From NCBI RefSeq assembly GCF_900496995.4, contig NC_044016.1, positions 22,176,932 through 22,240,931 on the forward strand: a DNA stretch of 64,000 bases, in the 5' to 3' direction. The notes below the pieces were generated by a model, which had not been told where the DNA came from, did no database searches, and saw nothing but the letters and a program-made list of their open reading frames with translations. How positions within the stretch are numbered: position 1 is the first letter of the stretch; every line of letters starts with the position of its first letter. Positions 15,721 to 28,800 of the stretch are shown here, piece after piece. The position numbers and the translations under genes were made by a program. The stretch comes from Aquila chrysaetos chrysaetos (Eukaryota > Chordata > Aves > Accipitriformes > Accipitridae).

Positions 15721-15989
15721 GGTTGGTCACTGCCCAGTTTGCAGTCCCCCAGGCCTTCCCTCTGCCCAGGAGGTAGAGGGCTGGACTAGAGTCCAGCTGC
15801 AGGGAGCTTGGTACCAGCCGTGCACCTGTGGTGAAGGCTTCAGCCTGCATCAGCCTGCACCTGCCCTGCAGGTTTCACTGCTCAGCCAAGTGTCCCTTGC
15901 TGGAGCTAGGCAAGGAAGATCATGTTCCAAGGCTCTTACTAGGCTGGAAGATTAAATTGTGGCAGCAGCTGCTACTCAAGGGAACACAG

Positions 15990-15995
15990 AATAAA
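15990..15995 (+). terminator. Alternative poly(A) signal AATAAA downstream of LRRC73
   Basis: Canonical AATAAA on the plus strand, about 880 bases after the LRRC73 stop. It may serve a longer LRRC73 transcript. A second AATAAA is at 16254-16259. Confidence 0.35.
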
Positions 15996-17164
15996 ATCAT
16001 TAATTATGGGGACAAAGAAACAAGAAACTCTTCCTGTGTTATGCTTTGCATACATCTAGGTCAGAAGGGCACAGGCAGCTAACTTGGGAGATGGAGAAAA
16101 TTTCATCTCTGACCTCTGCAGCACCATTCAACATGAAAACGAAATGTTTCCAAGCGTACCCATCAGCATCCTACAGGAACTCCCTCTCTCATGTTTGCAG
16201 GGCTTCCTATCTGAGGTATGCCCAATCAACCCCAATCCTCCCTCCCCACACAAAATAAAACCACAAAATACTGACACTAGAATTCTAAAACTCTTATGAA
16301 CTCCAGGGAGGCGGTATGTTACATATTCCCATGTAACTCAGTTTCTGAAATGGAGAACTGATACTGTCACATGACTGAGAGCTGGGGCTTCAAGAAAACC
16401 AACAAATATTAAAAGAATGAGCTACACCTCATCCTACTCTACATCAGCATGTGGAAGTCTTTGCCAAGACACAGATCAGACAGAAGGACAGCCAGCAAAA
16501 TACTTGAAATGTGGTAGGTAGAATTTTATGAGTAACACTGAGGCTGCTTACAGCACAACAAGCTTCATTGCAGAGGTTTTCACAAGCCTAGCCTTTACAG
16601 CCTTTAAGTAATGTGAAAATTGCCCACATCATTGTTTTTTAACGTTTCTCAAAGTCGCCTGGTTAAATAATCTGCCCCTTTTTTAAGCCACTGTCAGCTT
16701 CCGAGTCAAAAGTGACAGGAGTACTGCTGTGAACAATGGATTCTGGTCTACAGGCTCAGTCTGATCTTTGAGCTGACAGTCTACATTCAGACCCAGACAG
16801 CAGTTTTCAGAGCTTGGATAGAAGTACAGAAGTAAAACACTGCTCATCCCACACATCACTCCTTGCCTGGGACTGCGCCTCTTCTCCAACGCATATGACT
16901 TAATTTGCACAAGCACCTTGAACCAGGCTGCTGCTAAAGTGGGCACTCAGGATGACCACTGAATTCACAGCTTTCTGGAAAGCCTACAAGTCACAGGATC
17001 GCTCTCCCCAGGAGAGTTAATGGGTGGCACATGCAGTTCAGCAAACTTGGGACATTGCACCACAACAGGCTCTGCTCCCTCTCTCACATGCTCAGGATCA
17101 GTCCAGTCCAGGCCTTAACCAACAGAGACAACACTATAGCCCTTGCCACCTACTTTTAAAATAG

Positions 17165-17170
17165 TTTATT
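17165..17170 (-). terminator. TJAP1: Poly(A) signal AATAAA of TJAP1
   Basis: TTTATT on the plus strand is AATAAA on the TJAP1 strand. On that strand it is followed within 15-50 bases by GT-rich sequence (gtaggtggcaagg, gtgttgtctctgttgg). This implies cleavage near 17145 and a 3' UTR of about 2.7 kb. Confidence 0.65.
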
Positions 17171-18502
17171 TCTTGTCTTAAAATATACATCAGTTTGAAA
17201 ATTTCAGAAAAAAAACCACATTAGTTACAGATTAACAGTCTGGAGTTGGGACGCTGAAAGTGGGGTCAGCTCAAGACCCCAGAGCCAATACTGCTGGAGG
17301 TGAGCAGGAGTGCAGAGGGCAGGCACTGTGCCCACTGGGAGAGAGCTCTGCTCCTCTTGAGGCCACCGCTCCCCCTCAACCTCTGCCAGCAGCTGTGAAG
17401 CAGAAGTGTCTGGTGAGGCATTGGGTACCCTTTTGCCAACCCTCCATTTTTGCTTTTAAGTCTACCTTGACCAAAAGCAGAGGGAGGCTGGCTCTGCCCA
17501 GCACCATCAGCACCAGCTGCTTCAGCAAGAGTGGGTTTTGTCCCCTGATCAGCATGCTAGGATTCAGGGGAGATGGGGCTGAGCCCTGAGGGGCAATGCC
17601 TCCCTTACTGCCCAAGTGGCTGTGCTCTCCCACAGGCAGGCCACCAGCAGCCTCAGAGCAAGGGGCTCACTCAGTGAGCATCCAACCCCAGGTGATGTCC
17701 ATGAGGCAGGAGCTGGCAGCCACTGCAGGTGCAAGCCCTCAGCAACACTGGAGAAGAACAGAAGGAATGCAGCAGTGGAGTGGCTGATGAGAGCAAATGC
17801 AAGGACCCCACCACCACGTTCAGGACAGGGGAGATGAACACCCTGTGGGCTCAGAGGAGGCTCCTGCTCTCAGCACCAGCCTGTTTGCACAGGGATCAAG
17901 CAAAATACTGTAGTGAAATACTGAGTCCCACCTCCCCGCCAGACGGTGGCATCCAGCTCCACAACTGTTCCAGGTGGGAAACAAGGCGAGTGTGTAGGCA
18001 GCAGCTCTAGCCGGGATACATAAAGCAACCTACACAGCCGCCAGGGAGGCCTGCAGCTCCCTTTCACAGGCCCTGGAGCCTCCAGGCTCGAGCTGAAGCC
18101 CTGGCTGGCCCCAGCTGCAAGCTGCAGGCCTTTTGCAGAGACAGGGGTTTGGGGAGGGGAGCAGGGCCCCCAGGCAGCTCTTGGCTGCACATCTTGTTGT
18201 AAGCATGTGAACGGGAGCTCCCTCCTGGACAGAGGGCTGCTCTCCTACAGCCCAATGAAGAGCCCTCATTGAGTAGGGTGGGAGGACAACACAAACCCAA
18301 CTCAAAAACCAGACAGCAGGCTGAAGACAGCCAGCGGGGTTTGAGGGGGGCACAGCACAGGGAACCAGGCTATTCTCTGCCTCGCACCCCAGGGGGAGCC
18401 AAGAAACACCAGACAGACAAGGGCACAGGACAAAATTAAAATGGGACCCCTGGGCTCTGTAAGCCCTCAAAAAAATACCTACATCTACAGACCTCTCCCC
18501 TT

Positions 18503-18521
18503 CCCCCCCCCCCCCCCCCCC
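18503..18521. repeat. Poly-C/poly-G run of 19
   Basis: Nineteen consecutive C on the plus strand, preceded by ctcccctt. In the TJAP1 transcript it would read as G19 and could form a G-quadruplex. Homopolymer length may be imprecise in an assembly. Confidence 0.95.
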
Positions 18522-18596
18522 GCAAGACACCAAGCACACAAGACTGAGAAGAAAAGTCACATAATATCACACTACGCTAGGAAAAACACGCAGAGA

Positions 18597-18634
18597 GGCC
18601 CTACCCAGAAGGGGAGGCCCTACCCAGAAGGGGA
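18597..18634. repeat. Tandem 19-bp repeat, two copies
   Basis: Two perfect adjacent copies (18597-18615 and 18616-18634) of ggccctacccagaagggga, inside the TJAP1 3' UTR. Confidence 0.9.
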
Positions 18635-19877
18635 GGCCCCGGAGAGGGGCCCGAGCCAGCCTGGAGCCCCCCAGAGAAGGGGGACGTGTGAGGAGACCCT
18701 GGCAAAGGGCTGCTGCTGAGCCGTGAGGTAGTGCGTCTACAGGGAGCAGCTCCTCAGCACACTGCCCTCACAACCCTGCCAGCCCTGCCCAGAAAAGCCC
18801 AGTAGCATCCTTCATGCCTTACTCGCCCAGGGCGAGACCTTGTTCTTGAGTCTGGAGGGGTTTCTGCAGGCTGGAGGCCAAGATCAGAGGGAAGCACAGC
18901 TCTGAGAGCTGAGCCTCCTCAACACACCCTCAACACAGGCATCGGACTGGCTGCCAACGGCTGTGTCTGTTTATGCAGGGCAGGGAGAAAGAAAAAACAA
19001 TACACCCCAAAACCAAAGGCTTGGAAAGAAGAGAGAAGCCCACCCAAGAGCAAAGCATCAGCACCGTTCAAACAAAACAGCACAGAGAGCAGGGGAAGAG
19101 GTGTGAGGGAACAGAGACTCAAACACAAACCCCAGTGCCTAGCAGGCAGTGCCTGCCCGAACCATCTCGGCAGACAGCACCCATGCCCCACACCACAGCA
19201 CCAGCATCCATGCGTTGCCTCCTTGGGGGCTGGGTGCTGAGCCCAACACAGGAGCCCAGTGATGGGGACCTGCAGAAGCAGATTCTGGAGAACCACCCGG
19301 AGGGCAGCTGGGGAAAACAAAACCCAGCAGGAAAATGAGACACCAGCAATCCCAGTACATCCCCAGGGGCACATAGCCATCCACTGCCCCACTCACAGCC
19401 CCTGGGGGCTCCCAGGGAATCAGACACCACCACAAAGGCATTCTGCCCTGTTGGCACAAGTAAAAAGAGAGCAGAGCAGCTGCGGGCAACCAGCATGAGA
19501 GCACCCAGGGCCTCAGGTACCTGAGAGGGAAGGGGGAAAGAAGATGCGAGCATAAAGAGGCACAGGCACCAGGACGAGGGGTACCAAGAACGAGCTCTGG
19601 TACAGGCACCAGTGTGAGGCTGTGAAGAGAGCTGCGAGTGTGCTGGGGCAGTGTGTTTGTGTGTGCTTCTGCACACTGTGTGTGCTAGTACTGTGGATCT
19701 GAGGTGCCAGGGAAGGGGGACCCCAGCTCTTCCAGGTAGCAGAAGAAGAGAATAAATATAAAATTTCAGAGCAGAGGCCGCCTGGGAGGAGGGTACTAAG
19801 GGAGGTTTCTCCCTCAGAAGGTAGACAGATGGAGGCATTCCACAGCTCTGCAGCGTGTGGCTGCTTCTTGCCCTGCC

Positions 19878-22800
19878 TCAGCTGAGAAGGTTGCCCTGCT
19901 CCTGGGCTTGTGTCAGGCTGTCCTTGCGATGTAAGTGGTGGACCCCCATCCTCTTGGGGCTGCGATGTGGCCGACTGAAGGGAGGCTTGACCTTGCCTTC
20001 TCCACTTTCCTCTGGGGCACCTCCTTGGTTGCTCTCCTTGCTTCCCTGGAGCAACATTTCTCTCTCCTCAGCTGGGTTCTCAGGCAAGCCAAGGTCCACA
20101 TAGTCCTTGTGCTTCTCTGGTGAGGGGCTTCCAGGCTCAGCAGTGCCTCTACCGCTTTCCTGCAACAGCTTCTGGGCTTCATCCTGGGAGAAATCTGTAC
20201 CATAGTCTGAAGAGAAATGGCTCCTGCGGGCTCTGGACTCAGTGCTGTCTGTGTCCACGCTCGAGTCCCGGCTCACGGTCCAGCTGCAGCTCTGCGCGGA
20301 CTCCTCACCATCCGAGTAAGCTGAGGCTGCCCTACCCAGCTCCTGCATGGAACGGCTGAACCTCTTCTGGAGCTCAGGGGCTGTGTCATGGCTGAAAGCT
20401 GTGCGGTTCATCAGCACCCGCTCTGAGGTAGGGGGTGCCTTGTCCACAAACATACGCTGCCAGTTGGCCAGCAGGTCCTCCTCAGAGCTGGCAGAGCTGG
20501 CAAAGGCGCTCGGAATTTGGGGAGGGCTGCTGAATGGGCTGCTCTGGGAAGAGCCGTGAGCCCTGGCTGCTTTGGGGGACTGCTGACAGGAACAGCTGGA
20601 GGCCGAACGGCGCCCTTCTGAAGCAGGGCTGTTGGGGAGTGTCCGGTGCCTGTCGCAGCTCTCATCTTCGCTCTGCACCAGGCTGAGGGAGATGGCCTGG
20701 CGTGTAGCATAAGTACAGTTGGGCAGGGGACTGTTCTTTGGGATCCTTACCTTGTCTTCAGAGAACTCAATCACTTTGCGCCCAGGGTACATAGGATGGG
20801 GAGGTGAGGGTGTAGGGTACGGGCTTAGCTTCTCAAAGGCAGGCACCTCCTCTGGGACGCTTTCCACGCTGCTCTGTGGCTTGCAGCCACCATTCTGCTG
20901 TTTCCCCACATCTCCTCCTTCCTTCCCCATCTGCCCTGCGCTGTTGCAGGCATCAGGAGGGGCTCCACTCATGTCCACATGCACAAAGACATCCTCAGCC
21001 ATGGGACAGCTGCCACTGCTAGACTTGGCTGAATTCAGAACCAGAGATTCTGGTTTCTCCAAGACTCTGGCAATGACTGAGGTAGGCACAACATCAGATG
21101 GAGCCAAGGTGTGGGTTGCCTCTTGACCAGGGCCTGCAGACTCCTGAGTGCTATGCAAATGCTTATTGACCATGTCCTGCAGCTCATAGGGAAGCTAGGG
21201 AGAAGGAAAAGGACATTAGAAGGGGGCTGCCATGCAAGCCATTTAGTTCCAAATAATCTGCCTTTTCCAACCAACCTTCATGTGTACTTTGTACTCCTTA
21301 TCTTGACCCTAACATTCACCTACCTTGCCTTGAGAAAGGTATCTGTTTCCAAAGCAAACTTGCCGCACGAGGGACTAACAAGGCTCTCTAGCTGTCACAC
21401 CAGCCATTTCTAGGCCATGGTTCATGGGCCCCATTTTGTGAAGAGAACAAGAAAAGACAGCACACGGGCTAAGTCCCCCATGCCTGTGAGCACAGAGATA
21501 AGGCCCAGCCAGCGCATGCTAGGAAGGGGTCTATTGATCTGTGGAAAATCAGCCAGTGGTTGCACTGAACTGACTCAACTGCCCCCAGTGCTGGGATCCG
21601 CAGTGCTCCCCGAATGTAGTAATTGCAGCCATGCTGCCTTGGCAGCCTGCCTGCAGACCAGAATCGATGCCTTCCCTTGTTCCTACCAACTCCACCACCT
21701 CATCCCACTTCCTCATTCTCTCCATTTCAGAGAGGCAAACATGGGGTTTATTACCAAAGCTGCAGGACCGAGGTGTCAACAGGAGATAAGCACTGCTCCT
21801 GGTCCTACAAATGGGCACACTACTGCTCTCCCCATCGCCCTGCCAAGCTGCCCTCACCTTGGTCACCACACCCGTGCACAGCAAGAAGTGGAGAGCAGAG
21901 CTCCACAAGCCACTCAGTGGCACAGCAAGGTCTGTCCCATCACAGCCAGAAGGAAACTGCATCCAAAGCTGGGGATGCAGGGCACACTGCATGACAACAG
22001 CTGGCTGTGAGGCAGACTGTCTGCACAGCTGCTCAGCACCAACCCCCCTCCAGTGGCAGCCACGTGGGACACAGCGCTCTGGGGGGCAGAATTCAAAGCT
22101 CCAGGGAGGGGAGACAGCTGGGAGAGAGGTCAAGGTTACCCCAGCAGTAACTGATACACTGACCTCAAGAGTGCTAATTTGAGACACAATGGGGGAGGGT
22201 GACATATTGGTCACCTGCTAAGTTAAAAAAGACAAGCACATGGTTTTGCTGAGAGGAACATAAGAAGGGATGGAGATTAGGGGTATGGCAAAGAGAGCGC
22301 TGGGATAAGGGTCTGAATTATACTTCCAACCGAAGAAATGATGCTACTAATGTGAAAGGCCTAAACTCCATCTCTGCTCATCCTGAGGGCAGGATGAGCT
22401 GAACAGACCCCACAAGGGGGAGTATGAGTTGGTACCAACTTCTCCCATTCAGGAGGCCTAAAAGACACCCTAAATGCTGCCTCCCACATTTCTCCTCAGA
22501 GTAAGAAGTGAAGCAGGGCCAGACTACTGCTGCTTGACTCCTTATCAGGCAGCGTGACCCTTCCATGTGGCCAGATGAGGAAGGGAAGAGGACAGAGCAG
22601 GGTAAGAGAGAGGTCTGTCCTCCTGCCAGCTCCCATCAGGCACCCAGCAGGCTATCAAATTCAAGGTTATTGTGCTTTTTATAACAGCTCCTGGCTGAGC
22701 TGTGAAATGGAGCTGGTGTGAAAGAGGAGCTGGCAGAGGCTCTGTGCTGCCTTCTCAGTGGGAGCGGGAACAGGAGCCCCCCCACACCTCTGAGGCTGAA

Positions 22801-25800
22801 GGATGAGAGGCCAACAGCCCTGCAGAGAAAGCTGGAGAAAGCAAGATGCAGGCGGAGACCATGAGCCCTTCTTCCCCACCTCAGCAGGACTGCTACTCAC
22901 ATCAGCAAACTTGTGGTTCCTGAAGTGCGACTTGTTACACTTGAGCAGCTGTACTGCAAGGTTACAGTCCTGTCGATAGCGTTCCTGCAAGAAAGGGCAA
23001 GGTGTGCAATAGTGGCAGACAGGCTCGATCTCTTACCTGAAAAGGCGCCACCTGATCAGATGCTGCTTGAACAGAAGCAGGAGGTGACATATGATGAATT
23101 GCTCATGAGGGCACCTGCAATTCACTCCTCTCCACCCCCCCGTCTATTTTCTTACAACTCAGCCAAGGTGTCCCTTTCAACTCCAGTCCTCGCTCCAGGC
23201 GTACACCCTGTCAGTGTATCAAACCCCTCTCCCTCTGGGGATTTTAATAATCTCCAAAAGTCCCACAAGATTTGCTATCCCATCCCAGAGTTCAGCTATG
23301 CCTGAAGACACTGCCTGATGCCAGTGCCAGACTGGAAAGAGTTGAGGGCAGTTAATAGAAACAAGCACCAGATCCAGGAACTTCTATATTGATGGTGTAG
23401 AAAAGACATCAGCTCCCTCCCAGCTCTTGAGTAAATGACCCCTCTGTTGGTACAGCCTGGACTCAGGTCAAACCCTAAGCTCAAAAGAGCAAATACATCA
23501 AACTTGAAGATCAGTTCTTCCTTGCTCAACCCCTCAGGCCCTTTTCTGCTTGTCTATCCCTACTGTTGTGTACAGCTCCCACACTTTCATACACACTGAA
23601 GTCATTCAAATGCTCCTTTACACTAATGACTTGGAACAAGAGGAAAAGCCAACACCTCTCACACTTCCACAGCCGTCTGCAGACTGACACTTACATTGAG
23701 TTCCTCCAGCTTATTGATGGTGGTTTTGGCATCAAGCAATTTATTAGTGAGCTCTACAATCTCCCAGTCCAGCGTCTTGCGGTCCATCTCTGCCTTTTTA
23801 ATCTGGGATGCAAGAACACCAGGTGTAAATCTCCCCAGCACAGAAGAACCTGGCTTCACCACCCACCTCAGCCCAAGTATAGCACAATGACATGTTCAGT
23901 TGGGATACAAAAACTTCCAGACAGACAAGGGGGACAGCCTGGCTCTTCACCAAGGGAGGGACTCCAAAGGCCAAATGGAGCCAGCCACTCTGCTAGCTAC
24001 AGAGACAACAGGTTGAGCGTGAACCTCCTTGATGCAGTATCTCTTCTTGTAGCACAACCATGTTTCTTCTCTGCCCTGGTTCACATGGTGCCTGGTGGAA
24101 AGCTAGTGGTTTTGAGCAATCAATCCCATACTGCCATTGGCAGCAAAGACCTCTGAGCTTGCGATACCCAGCCGTCTTCTCTGGGGCAACAGAACAAGAA
24201 TACTGCCCATAAAGATCCAGCAGTCAGTGCTGAATGGACAAAAGTTTTTTTTGGCAGGGAGAGGACACCACCTTGAAAGAATTTAAGCCTTGCTCTAGTA
24301 AGAAAAAGGACCCGTGTAGCTTCATCTGGAGCTCAGTTAATGCCCTCCCTAAAGCAGGCAATCTTGCCTCTTTAGACTCCCTAACAGTTCAGGTACAGGG
24401 CCAATAGAGACCCAGATGTAACAGCAGAGAGGTGCAACAGCTCAGAACAACGAAGCCACCCCCTCCTCAACACATTCTTCCAACACTGCCCAAAGGTGCT
24501 CTGAGACTGTGACCACCAGGGCCCAGCTGTGCATCAAGGGTACAGCACAGCAATACACAAGAGGGTAGGGGAGGACAATGCTTCCCACATATTCAGCCTC
24601 TTCGGGCACCAGCACAATAAATATTAACCCAAGAAATTCAAGATCTAGAACCAAAAAAATCTCATCCTGGGCTGCATGGAGGCAACCAGCATCTCAGCTG
24701 TTTGACTTGCCTGCTTACAGCCCAGAAGGGGAAGGAAAGGGAGCAAATGAGGCTCACAGCCATCCACATCTTGTGCAGTGCCACAGTTTATGGGCACCAC
24801 TTCCCAACACGCCATGCTCCAGCTGGCTCAGAGTCAAACACTCTTAAGATGGAGCACTGCAAGCTAGGACCTGCTACATCTGCGGGCAGCTGCTGGGTAC
24901 CAGGTGAGCCCTTGGCTGGACGAGGGCTGGGGCCCCTCCATCTGGGATGGTGTATGTGGGACTGACAATGAAACCAACAGGCTGAGACATGTAAAGAGGA
25001 AAAAGAAAAAACACACAAACGAAAAGACGCAACTGCAAAAATCCAGCTTTGGCTGAGAGAGGCCTGAGAGGTGAGTGTGCCCAGCGTGTGCCAGCAGCAG
25101 CATGGGGAGGAGAAAGAGAGAGAGAGGGGGAGGGAGAGAAAAGAAACAGCCATGAGTGTTATGAATGCACACAACAGACATACACGCACATTGGCTCTGC
25201 TCTGACTGCCCCCATCCTCCCAGGATGACCACCCCAAGACTGGTTGACACATCCCTGGCATTTTGAGAGGGACTGAAGCAACATGACGGAATACCATGCA
25301 ATTATGTTGTGGGGAACCAAAGCTCATGTGCATGACCAAGTAGGGGCTCGGTAAATCAAGAAAACAGTTCATGACACCAGCCGGAATGGGGAGTAGACAG
25401 TCATGGCCAGAATCTCACCCCTCACCCACTGCCACATCTGCTGGGTAAAGCCAGGGCCCCTTCTCTCAACTGCTTCTAATACATAGGTCTCTTTCACCTC
25501 CTCTCTGTAGTAACTTAATAGGGCACTTACCAGGGCATGCAGCTTCTCCTCCAGGTCTTGGTTGGTTCTCTGGGAAGCAGTGTAGCTGTTCTGCAACCTA
25601 CAGAAACAAGATTGTATACATGGGAATGGATCTCGGGCACCTACTAAAGTCTCCTTCATAGCTGCCAAGCAAACCACCAACTCCACAACTGCAGAAAGAC
25701 TGGTACTAAGACAACTAGGCATATTAACTATGCCTTATCTCTGCCACATAATGGCCTTCAGACCCCAAGTTACTGGAGGCAAGATGAGGTTGGCTGGGTG

Positions 25801-28800
25801 AAAGAATCTTGCACTGGAGGGTGTGAATGACTTTGGAGGACTCCTCTGAGCGATGTCATCTATAAGCATGTGACCAGTGACTGACATTGATTAACTGAGG
25901 TACTTTTCAGGGAAAGTGGTGATATATTTTCTTGCAGCCATCAGTGGCTCCTTTTGCACATGTGGGGTAACCATCCAAACAGGATCCTGCCTTACATCCA
26001 ATAGATTAAGAACTCCCTGTTGTTGTCAGCCCCTCGCACTGGCAGCATTCCTATGCTGTACCCTGGAGGAAGTAATGGCTGCAGAGCCTTTAACTCCCCT
26101 ACAGTCTGGGGGTGCACCTTTCTGAGGATGCAGCATGCCTTTGATTTACACAACAGGACACAGCCTGCTCACACCAGCTGAGGGAGTCCTTGGTGGGAGG
26201 GACCTCTCTAACTCTACTGCTCTCTTGTTTTCATTTTCATACCTACGGAATTTGTCCTTGAATTTTTCCAGCTCCTCACGGTTCTGGCCCAGCTCCATCT
26301 CCAGGTAGTCCTGACCTGACTCCAGCTCCCTCTCCATCGCCTCCATTTTGTTAGTCACATATGTCAGCCTTCGGCGCAGCTCCTCATTCTCATGCTGCAG
26401 TAGCCTGGGGCACACAAGAACAAAGTACCACTGAGTGCACAAGGGGTACTCCACACCAGCATCCCCACCCCAGGGCCCAAGACCTCCCACAGGGACCCCA
26501 GGAAGTTGGGAACTGAACTGGCAGGAGACTCCAGCACACACAGCAAGAGGTGCATCTCTTGTCAGGAGAGGGAGACTCGAACTCTCTAGGAGCAGGGGCA
26601 AAGAAGCACATGCCAGCTGGCCAAGCATGGCTCCCAGCTCCCTCTCAGGTTACAGTGCTTGGATAAAGCCCACTAGCCAGATGAGCTGTGCAGCTCCAGT
26701 GTCCCTCACTGGTGAATGAAACCCACTCAATAATTTATCCCAGTCCAAGTTAGAAGAGTTGAAGGCAAAAAGAACAAAATCATCTTCTCCCCTGAAACTG
26801 TTCAAAAGCCCTCAACACCTTTAACACCTGGTGGAAAGAGGACTCCATACAGCCTTAAGTCCAGAAGCAGAAGTGGTGGGGTGCATTTACAGACGTGATC
26901 ACAGCTGCCAGTCAGCCCCATTCCAACACAAACTGCTCCAATCCTCCCCAGCCAGGACATGCCTGGTGCTCAGAAGGATTTCCTGTTGTTTTTCATTCCT
27001 TTGTGCTCAGTTGCTCAGAGAGACTCAGAAGCACAGCTTCTCTCTGGCAGTGCAAGCTTTCTCCTCACTATGGCTTAGAGCTCAGTGCTAGCAGCTGTGC
27101 CCCATACCACCACCAGCAAAGGGCTCAGCTCTCACCCTCAGTCAGCAGCAGGCCTCTGCATACTGCTTCTGGTGGGTTACACCAAGACAGTGGCAACAAC
27201 AAGAAGAGTTAAAAAAGACACTCCTCTCTCCACCTGTATTAAAGGCTTCATCTCCTACTTTCTTTCACACCCACCAACTCCTCTGCCTGCACCTGCACCA
27301 GGGGTCTATGTTCCCTCCCCCTCCAGGGGGAGAGACATGCAAGGTAGAGGTTGGCAATGCACAGACTAAAGCTCTGCCCACGTGGCCCCAAGAAGATTGA
27401 AGATCTGAGAGCAGCCTGCAGGGCCAGTCAGCTTCGCTGTGCAGGTGGCACAGGCAGGATGTGAGGAATCAGCACCCACACAGTTGCAGTATGATGGGCA
27501 TAAAGAGGGAGCAGGAAACTTACTTCATCCTTTCTGTATCCGTCAAGGGTTCCTGCACAGGGAAGAAAACAGCTGTGAGATTCTTTCAGAGGAGGAGTTA
27601 GTCTCTCACACTGTCCTACAGGGCAGAGTCTTGGTTGCTAGACCCTAACTGTGACTCTTCCTCACCTGCTCTGACAGCTCTGAGCTGCTAGGATCTCTAC
27701 ACACTGCTCAGCTGTCTGTGAGACAGACTGTGTATTCTGGTTCAGGGTAGAAGAGCTATACTAGAAGCCACCACACAAGTTAGGTAACTTTACTCTCCCA
27801 TGCTGCAATCTCAGCATCTCTTGTAACAACATCATCTTAGCTGGTGTTTCAGCTTCCTCCACATCCACAGTTAGTGGGGAGCAGGAATCTCACAGGCCAG
27901 CATACACTGAGGATTAAATTGTCACCACAGCAATGACAATATCCTTGAAGCCCCACAAAAAGAATGAGAGAGAATCATTTGGCAGCTGAAAAATGTGTTT
28001 ACCATTTACACCACCCAGATTGTGCTGTGAAAAGGATTTCTTTCTGCAGATCTGAAGCCAGCCACTGTGACTATTCTGGGATAGCAGAAGAAACACCAAA
28101 GGTCAGAAAAGCCTGTGAAAGAAATTAATGTGCTGGGCAAGATCCCCAGAGATGGCTGGAGCAGGGACCTGCAGAACAAGGAGACACAGCACAGTGCCAA
28201 GAGCACATGGCTCAGCTATTCTCATTTCCTTTGCACTCTCTGCATTAACCCATGAGATGGCTGCTGCCTGCCAGCAGAACTGGGAGAGATCTAATTAGCA
28301 CTAGAAGCAACGGTATTTCCTGTGAAAGCCCAAGACTGTGACCACTCTCAAAGTCCAAGCTGCCCATGGATTATATTTGGTGCTTGGTACCAACAGCACT
28401 GCACAAACCCACAGTGCTACCAGACTTTAGACTGTCCACTAAGTGTCACAGCCAGCTCTGGGCTGAGAGGCCATGCCACAGACAGTTGTGGATGAGGTTG
28501 TTGAGCTGCTAGCAATATTACAGAAGGCAAACCACCCCAGTCCTGGCCCTAAGATATCATGGGCCTGCTTCCTTCATCAACTCACACTTTAAAAGAATGG
28601 TCCTTACCACCTGCATACATCCTCCTGTCCCTAAAGGCAAAGCATCAATCCATTCTTTTCTTACATCCTGACCCCACATGGCAATTGGTTAATTCATGCA
28701 GAATTATCTAGCAACTGCCTCCCCTACCCCCACAAATACACACAGAGCAGATGCTAGTGACCAGGCAAAGGGGATAATGTGATTCCTATTAAAATGAGGC

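Larger units (their letters stand above)
17145..19877 (-). other. TJAP1: TJAP1 3' untranslated region
   Basis: Sequence between the TJAP1 stop and the proposed poly(A) site. It carries no continuing coding frame or introns that I can see. It includes a homopolymer of 19 C on the plus strand (G on the transcript) at 18503-18521 and a perfect 19-bp direct repeat at 18597-18634. Confidence 0.6.

Noticed and set aside
21549..22214. 221-codon minus-strand frame and overlapping plus-strand frames in the TJAP1 intron
   Set aside because: Lies between two confirmed coding exons; no motif, conflicting frames on both strands.
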